From: Streptomyces sp. NBC_01571
GTDB taxonomy: Bacteria; Actinomycetota; Actinomycetes; Streptomycetales; Streptomycetaceae
NCBI RefSeq assembly: GCF_026339875.1
Contig: NZ_JAPEPZ010000014.1
Coordinates: forward strand, 1 to 11,781
Length of the DNA stretch: 11,781 nucleotides
Direction of reading: 5' to 3'
Shown here: piece by piece, positions 1-6,442 of the stretch
Layout: each line of letters starts with the position of its first letter
Numbering within the stretch: position 1 is the stretch's first letter
The notes under the pieces: generated by a model
The model's input: only the letters and a program-made list of their open reading frames with translations
Database searches by the model: none
What the model was told of the DNA's origin: nothing
Made by a program: the position numbers and the translations under genes

Positions 1-16
1 CGCCTCCGAAGAGGCG
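1..16. terminator. Short stem-loop at window edge, possible terminator
   Basis: CGCCTC and GAGGCG form a 6-bp stem around a CGAA loop, and a TTTT run follows at about 27-30. It sits at the cut edge of the window, so the stem may extend further left and the gene it would serve is not visible. A second small hairpin, CCGCCC/GGGCGG, lies at 73-88. No gene is supported in 1-225. Confidence 0.25.
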
Positions 17-129
17 ACACCTGCTGTTTTGCGGTGGTACTGGGGGACCGTGTCCGGCTCCCTCATCCGGCGCCGCCCACAGGGGCGGTTCCGCGTGGGG
101 GAGTCAGATCCGAAGACCAGCCCACCTAA

Positions 130-207
130 TCGACATGGCTAACTTAGCTGATACAGTACGGGTTCTGTCAAGCGCCTGGTTGAGGAAGCTATGGAAGCTA
201 GCTAAGA
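130..207 (+). promoter_or_regulatory. Probable promoter and operator of the GntR-type gene
   Basis: A plausible sigma-70-like pair is TCGACA (130-135) and TACAGT (152-157), 16 bases apart. The 11-bp palindrome GCTAACTTAGC (138-148) lies in the spacer between them. Its half-site reappears inverted as AGCTAAG (200-206) just before the ribosome site. ACAG and CTGT (153-156, 165-168) form a further small inverted repeat. Palindromes overlapping a promoter in front of a GntR-family gene suggest autoregulation. This is inferred from pattern only. Confidence 0.35.
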
Positions 208-225
208 CGAAGGGGTCGACCTACG

Positions 226-567
226 ATGTCGCTCATGAGCAACGAGGCTGTGCAGCCCTACCAGCGAATCGTTCAGGATGTCCGCGACAAGATTCGCTCC
301 GGTCGCTGGACTGCCGGAACAAAGCTGCCGAGCACACGGGAGCTGGCAGAGGAGTATGGCGTCGCGGCCGGCACCGTCCAGCGGGCTCTGGCCGAGCTGC
401 GCGTGGGTGGGCTCATCTACTCGCACCAGGGGCGCGGTTCCTTCGTCACGGACACGGCCGTTGAGACCAGTGAGGACTCCACTGCGCTCGCACTCAGGGC
501 ACTTGAGGAACAGGTCGCCGACCTCGCCGCCCGACTCGAACGAATCGAGAAGGGACGAAGCGGCTGA
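226..567 (+). CDS. Short GntR-family winged-helix transcriptional regulator
   Basis: This 113-aa protein is a DNA-binding repressor-type regulator. Residues about 10-75 are a typical GntR winged helix: a tyrosine near residue 12, then KLPSTRELAEEYGVAAGTVQRAL as the helix-turn-helix (split here as KLPSTRELAEE and GVAAGTVQRAL), then a wing ending GRGSFV. There is no large C-terminal effector domain. Instead residues about 84-108 form a short Leu/Glu/Arg heptad-like helix (LRALEEQVADLAARLERIE) that probably dimerises. Family members with UTRA or FCD domains are about 230-260 aa, so this is a minimal form of the type common on actinomycete plasmids and integrative elements. The start at 226 is chosen because GAAGGGG (209-215) lies 10 bases upstream; the ATG at 235 is too far away. 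Targets are unknown. Confidence 0.85.
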   Translation: MSLMSNEAVQPYQRIVQDVRDKIRSGRWTAGTKLPSTRELAEEYGVAAGTVQRALAELRVGGLIYSHQGRGSFVTDTAVETSEDSTALALRALEEQVADLAARLERIEKGRSG

Positions 568-616
568 CATCCTTCCTCGCGTCTCGTTGTGCATGCTCAT
601 CCCTCCTTGGCAGGTT

Positions 617-636
617 CAACTTCATTAGCAAAGTTG
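617..636. promoter_or_regulatory. Small inverted repeat in the GntR-XRE intergenic gap
   Basis: CAACTT and AAGTTG are separated by eight bases. It lies midway between the end of the GntR-type gene and the next operator-like repeat, in a locally A/T-rich stretch. It could be a weak operator or belong to the promoter of the XRE-TPR gene. No convincing -35/-10 pair was fixed here. Confidence 0.2.
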
Positions 637-671
637 TAGGCCCGACCATGGAGTTAGTTCTAGGTATGACA

Positions 672-692
672 TGTGTCCAGCAACTGGACACA
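672..692. promoter_or_regulatory. Perfect inverted repeat upstream of the XRE-TPR regulator, probable operator
   Basis: TGTGTCCAG and CTGGACACA are perfect 9-bp arms around CAA. The repeat ends 28 bases before the GTG start at 721 and just ahead of the ribosome site (about 707-715). That position, together with a DNA-binding protein encoded immediately downstream, suggests autoregulation by the XRE protein. It could also act as a hairpin in the leader RNA. Confidence 0.5.
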
Positions 693-720
693 CCCATAGG
701 AGACATGGAGGGGGATCAGC

Positions 721-2148
721 GTGGGGCAGAAGCCGAACGTTCTGACCCCGGAGGCATCGCCGCTGGATCGCTTCGGGTACACGGCTCGGGACCTGCGCGA
801 GCGGCGTGGCCTCAGCTTGCGTGGCCTTGCGGAAGCCACCTTCTGCTCATACTCCAAGCTGTGGAAATGGGAGAACGCGAAGCGCGCACCCAAGTATCGC
901 TCCGAGGTGGAGCAGTTAGACCGTGTCCTCAACGCTCACGGCCTGCTGATCGATTTATGGGAGCGCATCGACTCGGATGATTCCCCGCAGAGCCATGTGT
1001 CCGTTTCCGGACTCCATGTGTCCGAATCATCGGTGGACCTGGCCATGGCCGCATCCCAACAGGCAACGTCGGACGATGAGGGGATCTTTGTCCCCGCTCG
1101 TCTACGGGATGGATCGGTGGTTTTCGTGGCGCTGGATCGACGCGCGATGCTGCGCGGCGGGATGGGGCTCGGTGCGGCTGCTGCACTGGGCGGGGCGACA
1201 CCAGCAGCCGCCAGTTCCCTTCCGAGCCTGACGCGGCCTGCACGGTCGGCTGCCGCCTACAGCGGCACGCCGGTGGAACACTTCCAGCGCGCGCGCCGTC
1301 TGCTGATCGACAACGACAATCTCCTAGGGCCTAGCCGTGCCATCGCTGCCGCACGCCAGCACATTGAGGACATCAAGCGTCTGCGCCAAGACGCAAAGGG
1401 CATAGACCGCCACGCCCTCATGGAGCTCCAGACTCAGTACGCGGAATTCGCCTCCTGGCTATACCAGGATTTGGGTGACTTCGACAGCGCACAGTTCTGG
1501 CTCGATCGAGCGTTCCAGTGGAGCCACACCGTCGGGGACATCGACCTGACCTCGTACGTGATGGCCCGCAAGGCGCAGCTCGCTGGTGAGATGCGCGACC
1601 TGGTCGACGTGGTCGACCTCGCCGAAGCTGCCCAGCGCATGGCACGTCCCCGCAGCCGATTGGCCGCCGTCGCTCGAACGTACGAATCGTATGGTCACGC
1701 GTTGCGCGGCGAGTCGGCCGACAGTGAGCGTGCCATCGATGACGTCCGCAACGCCCTCGATCGCGTCTCCGGCGACGCAACCCCGTGGGGCGTCTGGCTG
1801 AACGAGCAGTACGTCGAGGTGCACCGAGCGCAGAGCCTGGAGGTCCTGGGCAAACACTCACAGGCCGCAGAGGTCTTCACCAGCGCTATCAAGGCACTAC
1901 CGGACGGCTACCACCGCGACCGAGGTGTCTACATGGCTCGGGCCGCTGTTGCTCACGCCGGGGCTGGCGCCCCCGAGGAAGCCGCCGCGGTCGGTATCCA
2001 GGCTCTGACCGTAGCCAACGACACGGGCTCCGGCCGGATCGTTCGTGAGCTCACACGTCTCGACAAAGCGCTGGTGCCTTGGCAACGCCAGCCCGAAGTC
2101 GCTGAGTTTCGCGCGCACTTCGACGGCCTACTCGCCCACGAATTCTGA
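721..2148 (+). CDS. XRE-family regulator with C-terminal TPR-like domain
   Basis: This 475-aa protein is probably a transcriptional regulator. Residues about 19-75 are an XRE/HTH_3-type helix-turn-helix (RDLRERRGLSLRGLAEAT, then KLWKWENAKRAP). Residues about 185-470 are a helical repeat region rich in Ala/Leu (for example YAEFASWLYQDLGDFDSA) that resembles the TPR part of large actinobacterial XRE proteins. At residues 139-158 an internal DRRAMLRGG followed by an Ala/Gly-rich stretch mimics a twin-arginine signal, but it is internal behind a DNA-binding domain, so export is unlikely. The GTG start follows GGAGGGGGA (about 707-715). Two leucines near the N-terminus use the rare TTA codon (916-918 and 955-957), which in Streptomyces implies dependence on the bldA tRNA. 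The RibD-like gene follows after 21 bases and is probably co-transcribed. Ligand and regulon are unknown. Confidence 0.85.
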   Translation: MGQKPNVLTPEASPLDRFGYTARDLRERRGLSLRGLAEATFCSYSKLWKWENAKRAPKYRSEVEQLDRVLNAHGLLIDLWERIDSDDSPQSHVSVSGLHVSESSVDLAMAASQQATSDDEGIFVPARLRDGSVVFVALDRRAMLRGGMGLGAAAALGGATPAAASSLPSLTRPARSAAAYSGTPVEHFQRARRLLIDNDNLLGPSRAIAAARQHIEDIKRLRQDAKGIDRHALMELQTQYAEFASWLYQDLGDFDSAQFWLDRAFQWSHTVGDIDLTSYVMARKAQLAGEMRDLVDVVDLAEAAQRMARPRSRLAAVARTYESYGHALRGESADSERAIDDVRNALDRVSGDATPWGVWLNEQYVEVHRAQSLEVLGKHSQAAEVFTSAIKALPDGYHRDRGVYMARAAVAHAGAGAPEEAAAVGIQALTVANDTGSGRIVRELTRLDKALVPWQRQPEVAEFRAHFDGLLAHEF

Positions 2149-2169
2149 GCAGATCGGATCACACCACCT

Positions 2170-2853
2170 ATGAACACGCGTCCATATGTCATCCTCTCCG
2201 CTGCCATGTCCGTCGACGGCTACCTGGACGACGCCAGTCCCGAGCGGCTACGTCTGTCCAATGCCCCCGACTTCGATCGCGTTGACCAGGTCCGCGCAGA
2301 GTCCGACGCCATCCTGATCGGCGCGACGACCATGAGGAAGGACAACCCGCGCCTCCTGGTCAACAGTGAAGAACGCCGCGCTCAGCGCGTCGCTGATGGC
2401 AAGCCGGCCTACCCGCTCAAGGTCACGGTGACGCGCACCGGCGACCTGTCGGCCGACCTCAACTTCTGGCACCACGGCGGCGACAAGTTGGTCATCACCG
2501 TGGACGACGCAGTAGAAAAGGCTCGCGCCACGCTCGGAGACCTTGCCGACGTCGTCAGCGTCGGGCCGGACCTGGACTGGGGGCTGGCCCTCGATGAGCT
2601 CGGACGTCGCGGCATCAAGCAGCTGATGGTGGAGGGCGGCGGCACAATCCACACCCAGCTCATGGCGCAGGACCTCGCCGACGAAGTGCACCTGGCCATC
2701 GCCCCTCTACTGGTGGGTCAGCCGGAAGCGGCGCGCTTCCTTGGCGCCGCCGAATACCCGGGCGGATCGACCGCTCGGATGAAGGTGCTGGAGATCCGGG
2801 CGATCGACGACGTCGTCCTCGTCCGCTACGCCCCGAAAGATCGCACAGCGTGA
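2170..2853 (+). CDS. RibD C-terminal/dihydrofolate-reductase-like family reductase
   Basis: This 227-aa protein has the fold of the pyrimidine reductase half of RibD, which in riboflavin synthesis reduces the ribosylamino-pyrimidine with NADPH. Family signs are SVDGYL (residues 14-19), the nucleotide-binding-type stretch GATTMRKDNPRLLV (51-64) and VEGGGTIHTQLM (154-165), ending in a short strand (VVLVRYAP). It lacks the N-terminal deaminase domain of bifunctional RibD and is the length of a stand-alone RibD-C protein. No other riboflavin gene is visible, so it is more likely an accessory or detoxifying reductase than a biosynthetic enzyme. It starts 21 bases after the XRE-TPR gene with only a weak ribosome site, which fits expression from the same transcript. 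The physiological substrate cannot be read from the sequence. Confidence 0.85.
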   Translation: MNTRPYVILSAAMSVDGYLDDASPERLRLSNAPDFDRVDQVRAESDAILIGATTMRKDNPRLLVNSEERRAQRVADGKPAYPLKVTVTRTGDLSADLNFWHHGGDKLVITVDDAVEKARATLGDLADVVSVGPDLDWGLALDELGRRGIKQLMVEGGGTIHTQLMAQDLADEVHLAIAPLLVGQPEAARFLGAAEYPGGSTARMKVLEIRAIDDVVLVRYAPKDRTA

Positions 2854-2952
2854 TCTGTTGCATCGTCTGACACGGAGTCAAATGCTGCGCTGTCACCTAC
2901 AGCCGATCGCTTTCGTGTAGCGTTCAGGATGCTAGCCACTGAAGGGAGGCGT

Positions 2953-3216
2953 ATGTCTACCACACAGGACCTTCCCGCGCCTGTTGAGTCCTTGCTGAAC
3001 CGGGCCGTTGCTCTTCCAGCTCCTGCAGAGAGGGCTCGACTGCGGCTAGCCGGAAATCTGACGCAGGCCGAAGTGGCCGAAGCCCTCGGTGTGCATCGAG
3101 TCCAGGTTGCCCGATGGGAGACCGGTCGGGCGGAACCTCGACAGCCTCATCGGCAGACGTACGCTCGGCTCCTTGCCGGACTCGCCTCGAAGCTGGAGGG
3201 CAGCCACCGGGACTGA
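2953..3216 (+). CDS. Small XRE-type HTH protein resembling the Tap N-terminal domain
   Basis: The protein is 87 aa from the ATG at 2953, preceded by AAGGGAGG at 2942-2949. An ATG at 2929 is in frame but has no ribosome site. Nearly the whole protein is a helix-turn-helix domain with LPAPAERARLRLAGNLT, then QAEVAEALGVHRVQVARWE, then a YARLLAGLASKL tail. The same order and spacing appears at residues about 20-75 of the Tap-like protein at 6443 (LPPAEERRRLREDLHLS, then QLAAALGVSASTVGGWE, then YAYFLEGAAAKL). It is therefore either a stand-alone paralogue of the Tap DNA-binding domain or the remnant of a second tap. The clean ribosome site and natural stop favour a functional small regulator, perhaps of the rep operon that follows. 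Confidence 0.7.
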   Translation: MSTTQDLPAPVESLLNRAVALPAPAERARLRLAGNLTQAEVAEALGVHRVQVARWETGRAEPRQPHRQTYARLLAGLASKLEGSHRD

Positions 3217-3237
3217 CACCGCCCAAAACCTCTGTGA

Positions 3238-3290
3238 AACGCCGAAGCGGCCCCTCCGTCGCCACAACGGAAAGACCGCTTCCCAGCGTT
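3238..3290 (+). terminator. Stem-loop terminator candidate after the small XRE gene
   Basis: AACGC and GAAGCGG (3238-3250) pair with CCGCTTC and GCGTT (3276-3290). An inner TCCGT/ACGGA stem (3255-3259, 3267-3271) closes a seven-base loop. There is no T-tract, which is common for actinomycete terminators. It sits about 20 bases after the stop and separates the regulatory block from the rep operon. Confidence 0.45.
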
Positions 3291-3327
3291 CGACTCAGCC
3301 CTGACAAAGCTCTTGAGTCGTGAGCAG

Positions 3328-3417
3328 CGAGGTGACCTCGTCTGCCGGGTGATGCCCGTGGGCCCGTGGGCCCGCGTGGTCACCTATACCCAGAGTATGC
3401 GCAACAGATTGCGCAAC
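3328..3417 (+). promoter_or_regulatory. Repeat-bearing leader region of the rep operon
   Basis: This gap before the replication genes holds three sequence patterns. CGAGGTGACCTCG (3328-3340) is a perfect 13-bp palindrome, and its GGTGACC half-site recurs inverted as GGTCACC at about 3378-3384. GTGGGCCC is repeated in tandem around 3358-3373. TGCGCAAC occurs twice at a 12-base interval (3398-3405, 3410-3417), the second copy overlapping TTGCGCAA. These may be regulator or initiator binding sites controlling plasmid replication. No clear promoter hexamers were fixed. Confidence 0.35.
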
Positions 3418-3478
3418 GCCACTACTCCAGGGTTCTGCTAGGTCACACGCGCTGGTCGCGGCTCCCCTACCTGGGGAG

Positions 3479-3844
3479 ATGACCCAGTTGCACAGCCAGC
3501 ACAACCCGCTCGACTCGTCCGGGTCCGCTTTGCCGGACGACTTTGAGAATGCCGTCTTTGTCCGGGCGGATGAGCCTGACGAGCCGGATGGCATCAGGAT
3601 CACGTACCCCGAGTTTCTGCTGTGCTCTCCGGTCCCGCTGCGCATGATGGTGCTCCTGCACTGGCGCCACCGTGAGAGGGCGGGAGGGCCGCGCACCGCG
3701 GAATCGATCTGGTCCACGCTCACCGGCTTGGGCGTGCTGAGCAGCGATGGCGAGTCGCCGCTGATGGTGGAGGAAGTGCGCCAGGCCGTGGACTTCCTGC
3801 TCGCTGAGCGTCTTGTTGCGCCGGCAGCGGATGGTGCGCTGTGA
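3479..3844 (+). CDS. Small protein of unknown function, first gene of the rep operon
   Basis: I do not recognise a family. The protein is 121 aa if started at ATG 3479, but GGGGAG (3473-3478) directly abuts that ATG. The in-frame TTG at 3488 sits nine bases from the GGAG and may be the true start (118 aa). The N-terminal third is acidic (VRADEPDEPDG). The rest is helical (LCSPVPLRMMVLLHWRHRE, then VEEVRQAVDFLLAERLVAP) and could be a small winged-helix or initiator-accessory domain. The last helix pattern resembles the start of the winged helix in the next gene. Its stop overlaps the GTG of the Rep1-like gene by four bases, so the two are probably translationally coupled and work together in replication. 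Confidence 0.7.
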   Translation: MTQLHSQHNPLDSSGSALPDDFENAVFVRADEPDEPDGIRITYPEFLLCSPVPLRMMVLLHWRHRERAGGPRTAESIWSTLTGLGVLSSDGESPLMVEEVRQAVDFLLAERLVAPAADGAL

Positions 3845-4956
3845 CCGCAGCTGTCGAGCAGGTCAACGAGACGGGCGCCATCACCTACCGGGGTCCGGTG
3901 GCTGGTGTCCATGTCCACGCTCACATGGAGTTCGGCCCCTACGCGCTGACTGTGCCGCTGGACTCCAAGGTCGTCATCCAGCTGATGTTCATGCTGGCCG
4001 AACAGACCCGCCAGGGCCCCGACGCGGGACCGCTGCGGGTAACCCCCCAGACCGTGCTGGAACGCCTCAGGGAGCTCGGTGTGGTGTCGGGCAACGGTTC
4101 CCGGCTGGTGGGCCGGGACGCGGTCTACGACTCGTTCACGCGGCTGCAGGAGAAGGGCTACATCCGGCGGATCGAACCGCGGAATGAACGCGGACAGATG
4201 ACCGGAATCACCTACGAGTTCTATGACTGGCCGTCCTGGAACCCGGATGCGCCGAAGTGGTCCGAATCCTCCGACTCACCGGTGTTTCCGCAGGTCAACT
4301 CCACTTCCGGCATTGCCGGATCCGGCATTGCCGGAAGTGGAGTAACCCAAATGGCCTCAAATGAGTCATCGCCGCAGGTCAGAACCACTTCCGGCATTGC
4401 CGGATCCGGCAATGCCGGATCCGGTAAAGCCGCACCGGCATCGCCGCAGGTCAGAACCACTTCCGGCAATGCCGGATCCCCCCCACACCCCCCGGAGGAG
4501 GTAACTACCTCCTCCCCCTACCCCCTCACGAACCCCGCGGGTCTCACGGGGTTGCCCTCACCACGGGAGGAGGGGGAGGGGGCTGACTCCTCTACGGAAG
4601 ATCTGCGCGTTGCTGCGGATGTGCTGGAACTGCTGCCGGACCCCTGGACTCAGGGCCGGTTGAACGCGGGCAGGCTGGCGCCGAAGCTGCTTGAGGCGAT
4701 GGCTGTACAGGGCTGGCCGACCATCCATGCGGTTGACCGGACGCTGCTCATGCGGCAGCTCACGAAGAACCCGCGCAACATCAGCAATCCGTACCGGCTG
4801 CTGGCCAGCGACCGGATCCCGAACCTGCCCCGCTACGCAGTGGTAGCGGCCGAAGCGGAAACCGCACGGCCGCCGGGCGCGACGTCAGACGGGATGTGCC
4901 CCAAGCACCCGAACTACCGGGCAGGGAATCGCTGCATTCCCTGCATCACGGCCTGA
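3841..4956 (+). CDS. Rep1-like winged-helix replication initiator with internal iterons
   Basis: This 371-aa protein is the probable DNA-binding initiator of the replicon. Residues about 40-125 look like a winged helix (VVIQLMFMLAEQTRQ, TPQTVLERLRELGVV, DAVYDSFTRLQEKGYIRRIE). Residues about 150-250 are low-complexity Ser/Gly/Pro with SGIAGSG repeats; these are produced by iterons at the DNA level, so the peptide is probably a flexible linker. Residues about 255-330 form a helical domain (VLELLPDPWTQGRLNAGRLA). The tail carries C353-x2-H356 and C365-x2-C368, a likely zinc site. Start GTG overlaps the previous stop; the DnaB-like gene starts 74 bases on. In pSLA2-type Streptomyces linear plasmids, the origin iterons also lie inside rep1 and a DnaB-like rep2 follows, which supports this role. 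The protein itself is assigned mainly by context. Confidence 0.65.
   Translation: MTAAVEQVNETGAITYRGPVAGVHVHAHMEFGPYALTVPLDSKVVIQLMFMLAEQTRQGPDAGPLRVTPQTVLERLRELGVVSGNGSRLVGRDAVYDSFTRLQEKGYIRRIEPRNERGQMTGITYEFYDWPSWNPDAPKWSESSDSPVFPQVNSTSGIAGSGIAGSGVTQMASNESSPQVRTTSGIAGSGNAGSGKAAPASPQVRTTSGNAGSPPHPPEEVTTSSPYPLTNPAGLTGLPSPREEGEGADSSTEDLRVAADVLELLPDPWTQGRLNAGRLAPKLLEAMAVQGWPTIHAVDRTLLMRQLTKNPRNISNPYRLLASDRIPNLPRYAVVAAEAETARPPGATSDGMCPKHPNYRAGNRCIPCITA
4299..4479. repeat. Palindromic iterons inside the initiator gene, probable replication origin
   Basis: Five copies of the 15-bp palindrome TCCGGCAWTGCCGGA occur at 4306-4320, 4321-4335, 4390-4404, 4405-4419 and 4462-4476, with a partial copy at 4420-4424. 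The first pair is tail to head inside a 44-bp near-perfect inverted repeat (4299-4342, one mismatched position per arm). Two longer direct repeats of 41 bases (4367-4407 and 4439-4479, 72 bases apart) start CATCGCCGCAGG and end with an iteron; they differ only at the central A/T. All lie in frame within the Rep1-like gene and translate as repeated SGIAGSG or SGNAGSG. Iterons inside an initiator gene next to a helicase gene point to the origin of replication. Confidence 0.75.
4494..4582. other. Structured purine/pyrimidine-skewed segment next to the iterons
   Basis: GGAGGAGGTA and TACCTCCTCC (4494-4515) form a 22-bp palindrome with a two-base centre. AACCCCG and CGGGGTT (4531-4537, 4547-4553) form a hairpin. 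A G-rich purine run (4564-4582) follows and is partly complementary to the C-rich run at about 4511-4525. All are within the Rep1-like coding sequence. The closeness to the iterons suggests a structural role at the origin, for example strand opening or binding by the initiator. That role is inferred. Confidence 0.4.
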
Positions 4957-5030
4957 CGCATGACGGGCCGGACCGAGGCAACGGTCCGACCCGTATCCCC
5001 TGCCCGATGCACGCGAACAGGAGATCCACA

Positions 5031-6422
5031 GTGTCCAGCACCCGGGACCTTCCCGCACAAAGCCGCTCCGCACCCGACGCCACCCCCGAACGCGGAGGTG
5101 TCGTCCAGGACCGCCAGGTCCTGCGCACGCCCCCGCACAATCTCGAAGCCGAGCAGGCCGTCCTTGGCACCCTGATGTCCAGCACCGGCGCCGCGGGACG
5201 CTACTTCGCAGAGACCCTGGAAACGGGCATCACCGCCGGGGAGTACTACCGGCCCGCCCACACGACGATCCACCGCGCCATCTGCGATCTGCACCAGAAA
5301 GGCGACGTGGTGGACCCCGTCACGGTCGCCGCACAGCTCACCGAGCGCGGGGAACTGTCCAAGGCCGGCGGAGCCGGGTACCTGCACGCCTGCGTCGAGG
5401 CCGTCCCCACCGTCGCGAACGGCGCCCACTACGCGGAGATCGTCCGGGCCAAGGCCTATCGGCGTGCGGCGATCGAGTCGGCTCAGAAGGTCCTGCAGTA
5501 CGCCTACAGCGAGGAAGGCAGCGAGGACGACGTCCGCAGCCTTGTCGAGCGGGAGTTCACCGCGATCGTGGCCGGCATGCCGGGCCTGAACGCCGCGCCG
5601 CCCGTTGTCGATGACCTGTACCTGGACTTCGTGGCCGAACTGGAGGAGATCCAGGAAGGCCGGAAGATCGGCTTGTCCTACGGCATCAGCGACCTGGACG
5701 CGGTGACCTGCGGAATGCGCCCGGGGAACGTGACCGTGATCGCCGCCGCATCCGGCGTCGGAAAGTCGACCCTGGCCCTCAACGCCGCCGTCGCGGCCGC
5801 CAAAACCGGCGCCCAGGTGATGTTCTCCTCGCTGGAGATGAGCAGCACCGAACTGATGCAGAAGATCGCCGCCGCCGAAGGCAGGCTGGCCCTGCACCAC
5901 CTCACCCAGCAGGGCGGCCTGAGCCCCGAAGGCTGGAAGGTGATCGAACGCCTTGGACGGGAGCTGTTCAGGACACTGCCGCTGCGCGTGTACCGGCCCG
6001 ACAGCGCCGCTCTGCGCGACATCGAATCCGCGGCCCGCGCCTGCGTCCGCTCCGACGGCCTGGACATCCTGGTCGTGGACTACCTCCAGCTCGTGGAGAT
6101 CGAAACGGCCCGCAGCATCACCCGGGAACAGGCCGTCGCCGCCGTCTCACGCGGACTCAAAAACCTGTCCGTGCAGCTTGAATGCCACGTCATCGCCCTC
6201 TCACAGCTCAACGAGGACGGCATGATGCGCGAGTCCAGGGCCATCAAGAACGACGCCTCCGTGGTGATCAAGATCGAGCGCCCCGACCTGGACGAACCCG
6301 AATCCCCCCGCGCCGGCGAAGTCGACCTCGTGATCGAGAAAAACCGGTTCGGCCCCCGGGCGACCGTCTCCGCAGCCGCACAGATGCACTACAGCCGCTT
6401 CGTCGACATGGCCCAGACGTGA
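5031..6422 (+). CDS. dnaB: DnaB-like replicative DNA helicase (Rep2 role)
   Basis: This 463-aa protein is a hexameric ATP-driven helicase that unwinds DNA ahead of the replisome; the length is typical of DnaB. Residues about 35-150 are the DnaB N-terminal helical domain (PHNLEAEQAVLGTLM). The RecA-like C-terminal domain has the Walker A motif ASGVGKST (240-247, K245), Walker B ending in DYLQL (D350), SQLNE (391-395) and the RESRAIKND stretch (400-408), which matches the conserved DnaB H4 region. The start is GTG 5031, seven bases after AGGAG (5019-5023). Upstream in-frame starts such as 4896 fall inside the Rep1-like gene and are not needed. The Tap-like gene begins 20 bases after the stop. 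A plasmid-borne DnaB beside an iteron-bearing initiator gene parallels rep1/rep2 of Streptomyces linear plasmids. Confidence 0.9.
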   Translation: MSSTRDLPAQSRSAPDATPERGGVVQDRQVLRTPPHNLEAEQAVLGTLMSSTGAAGRYFAETLETGITAGEYYRPAHTTIHRAICDLHQKGDVVDPVTVAAQLTERGELSKAGGAGYLHACVEAVPTVANGAHYAEIVRAKAYRRAAIESAQKVLQYAYSEEGSEDDVRSLVEREFTAIVAGMPGLNAAPPVVDDLYLDFVAELEEIQEGRKIGLSYGISDLDAVTCGMRPGNVTVIAAASGVGKSTLALNAAVAAAKTGAQVMFSSLEMSSTELMQKIAAAEGRLALHHLTQQGGLSPEGWKVIERLGRELFRTLPLRVYRPDSAALRDIESAARACVRSDGLDILVVDYLQLVEIETARSITREQAVAAVSRGLKNLSVQLECHVIALSQLNEDGMMRESRAIKNDASVVIKIERPDLDEPESPRAGEVDLVIEKNRFGPRATVSAAAQMHYSRFVDMAQT

Positions 6423-6442
6423 CCGGCCGGGAAGGACAGACG

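Noticed and set aside
1..225. tRNA gene or attachment site at the left edge
   Set aside because: The hairpins present do not form a cloverleaf with T-arm and anticodon features, and no matching direct repeat was found elsewhere in the window.
135..464. 109-aa open frame overlapping the GntR-type gene
   Set aside because: No ribosome site and a meaningless Arg/Gly-rich translation; it covers the promoter and the GntR-type gene in another frame.
1135..1200. Twin-arginine signal in the XRE-TPR protein
   Set aside because: The DRRAMLRGG stretch with an Ala/Gly run is internal, at residue 139 behind a DNA-binding domain, so export is improbable.
4299..4479. CRISPR-like array
   Set aside because: The repeats are short palindromes, partly in tandem without spacers, and in frame within a gene. 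They fit iterons, not CRISPR.
4914..5900. 328-aa open frame on the minus strand under the DnaB-like gene
   Set aside because: Gly/Val/Asp-rich shadow without motifs; the + strand encodes an unmistakable DnaB.
6182..6442. Upstream extension of the Tap-like frame
   Set aside because: It overlaps the DnaB-like gene and is Arg/Pro-rich nonsense; ATG 6443 has a proper ribosome site and begins the HTH domain.
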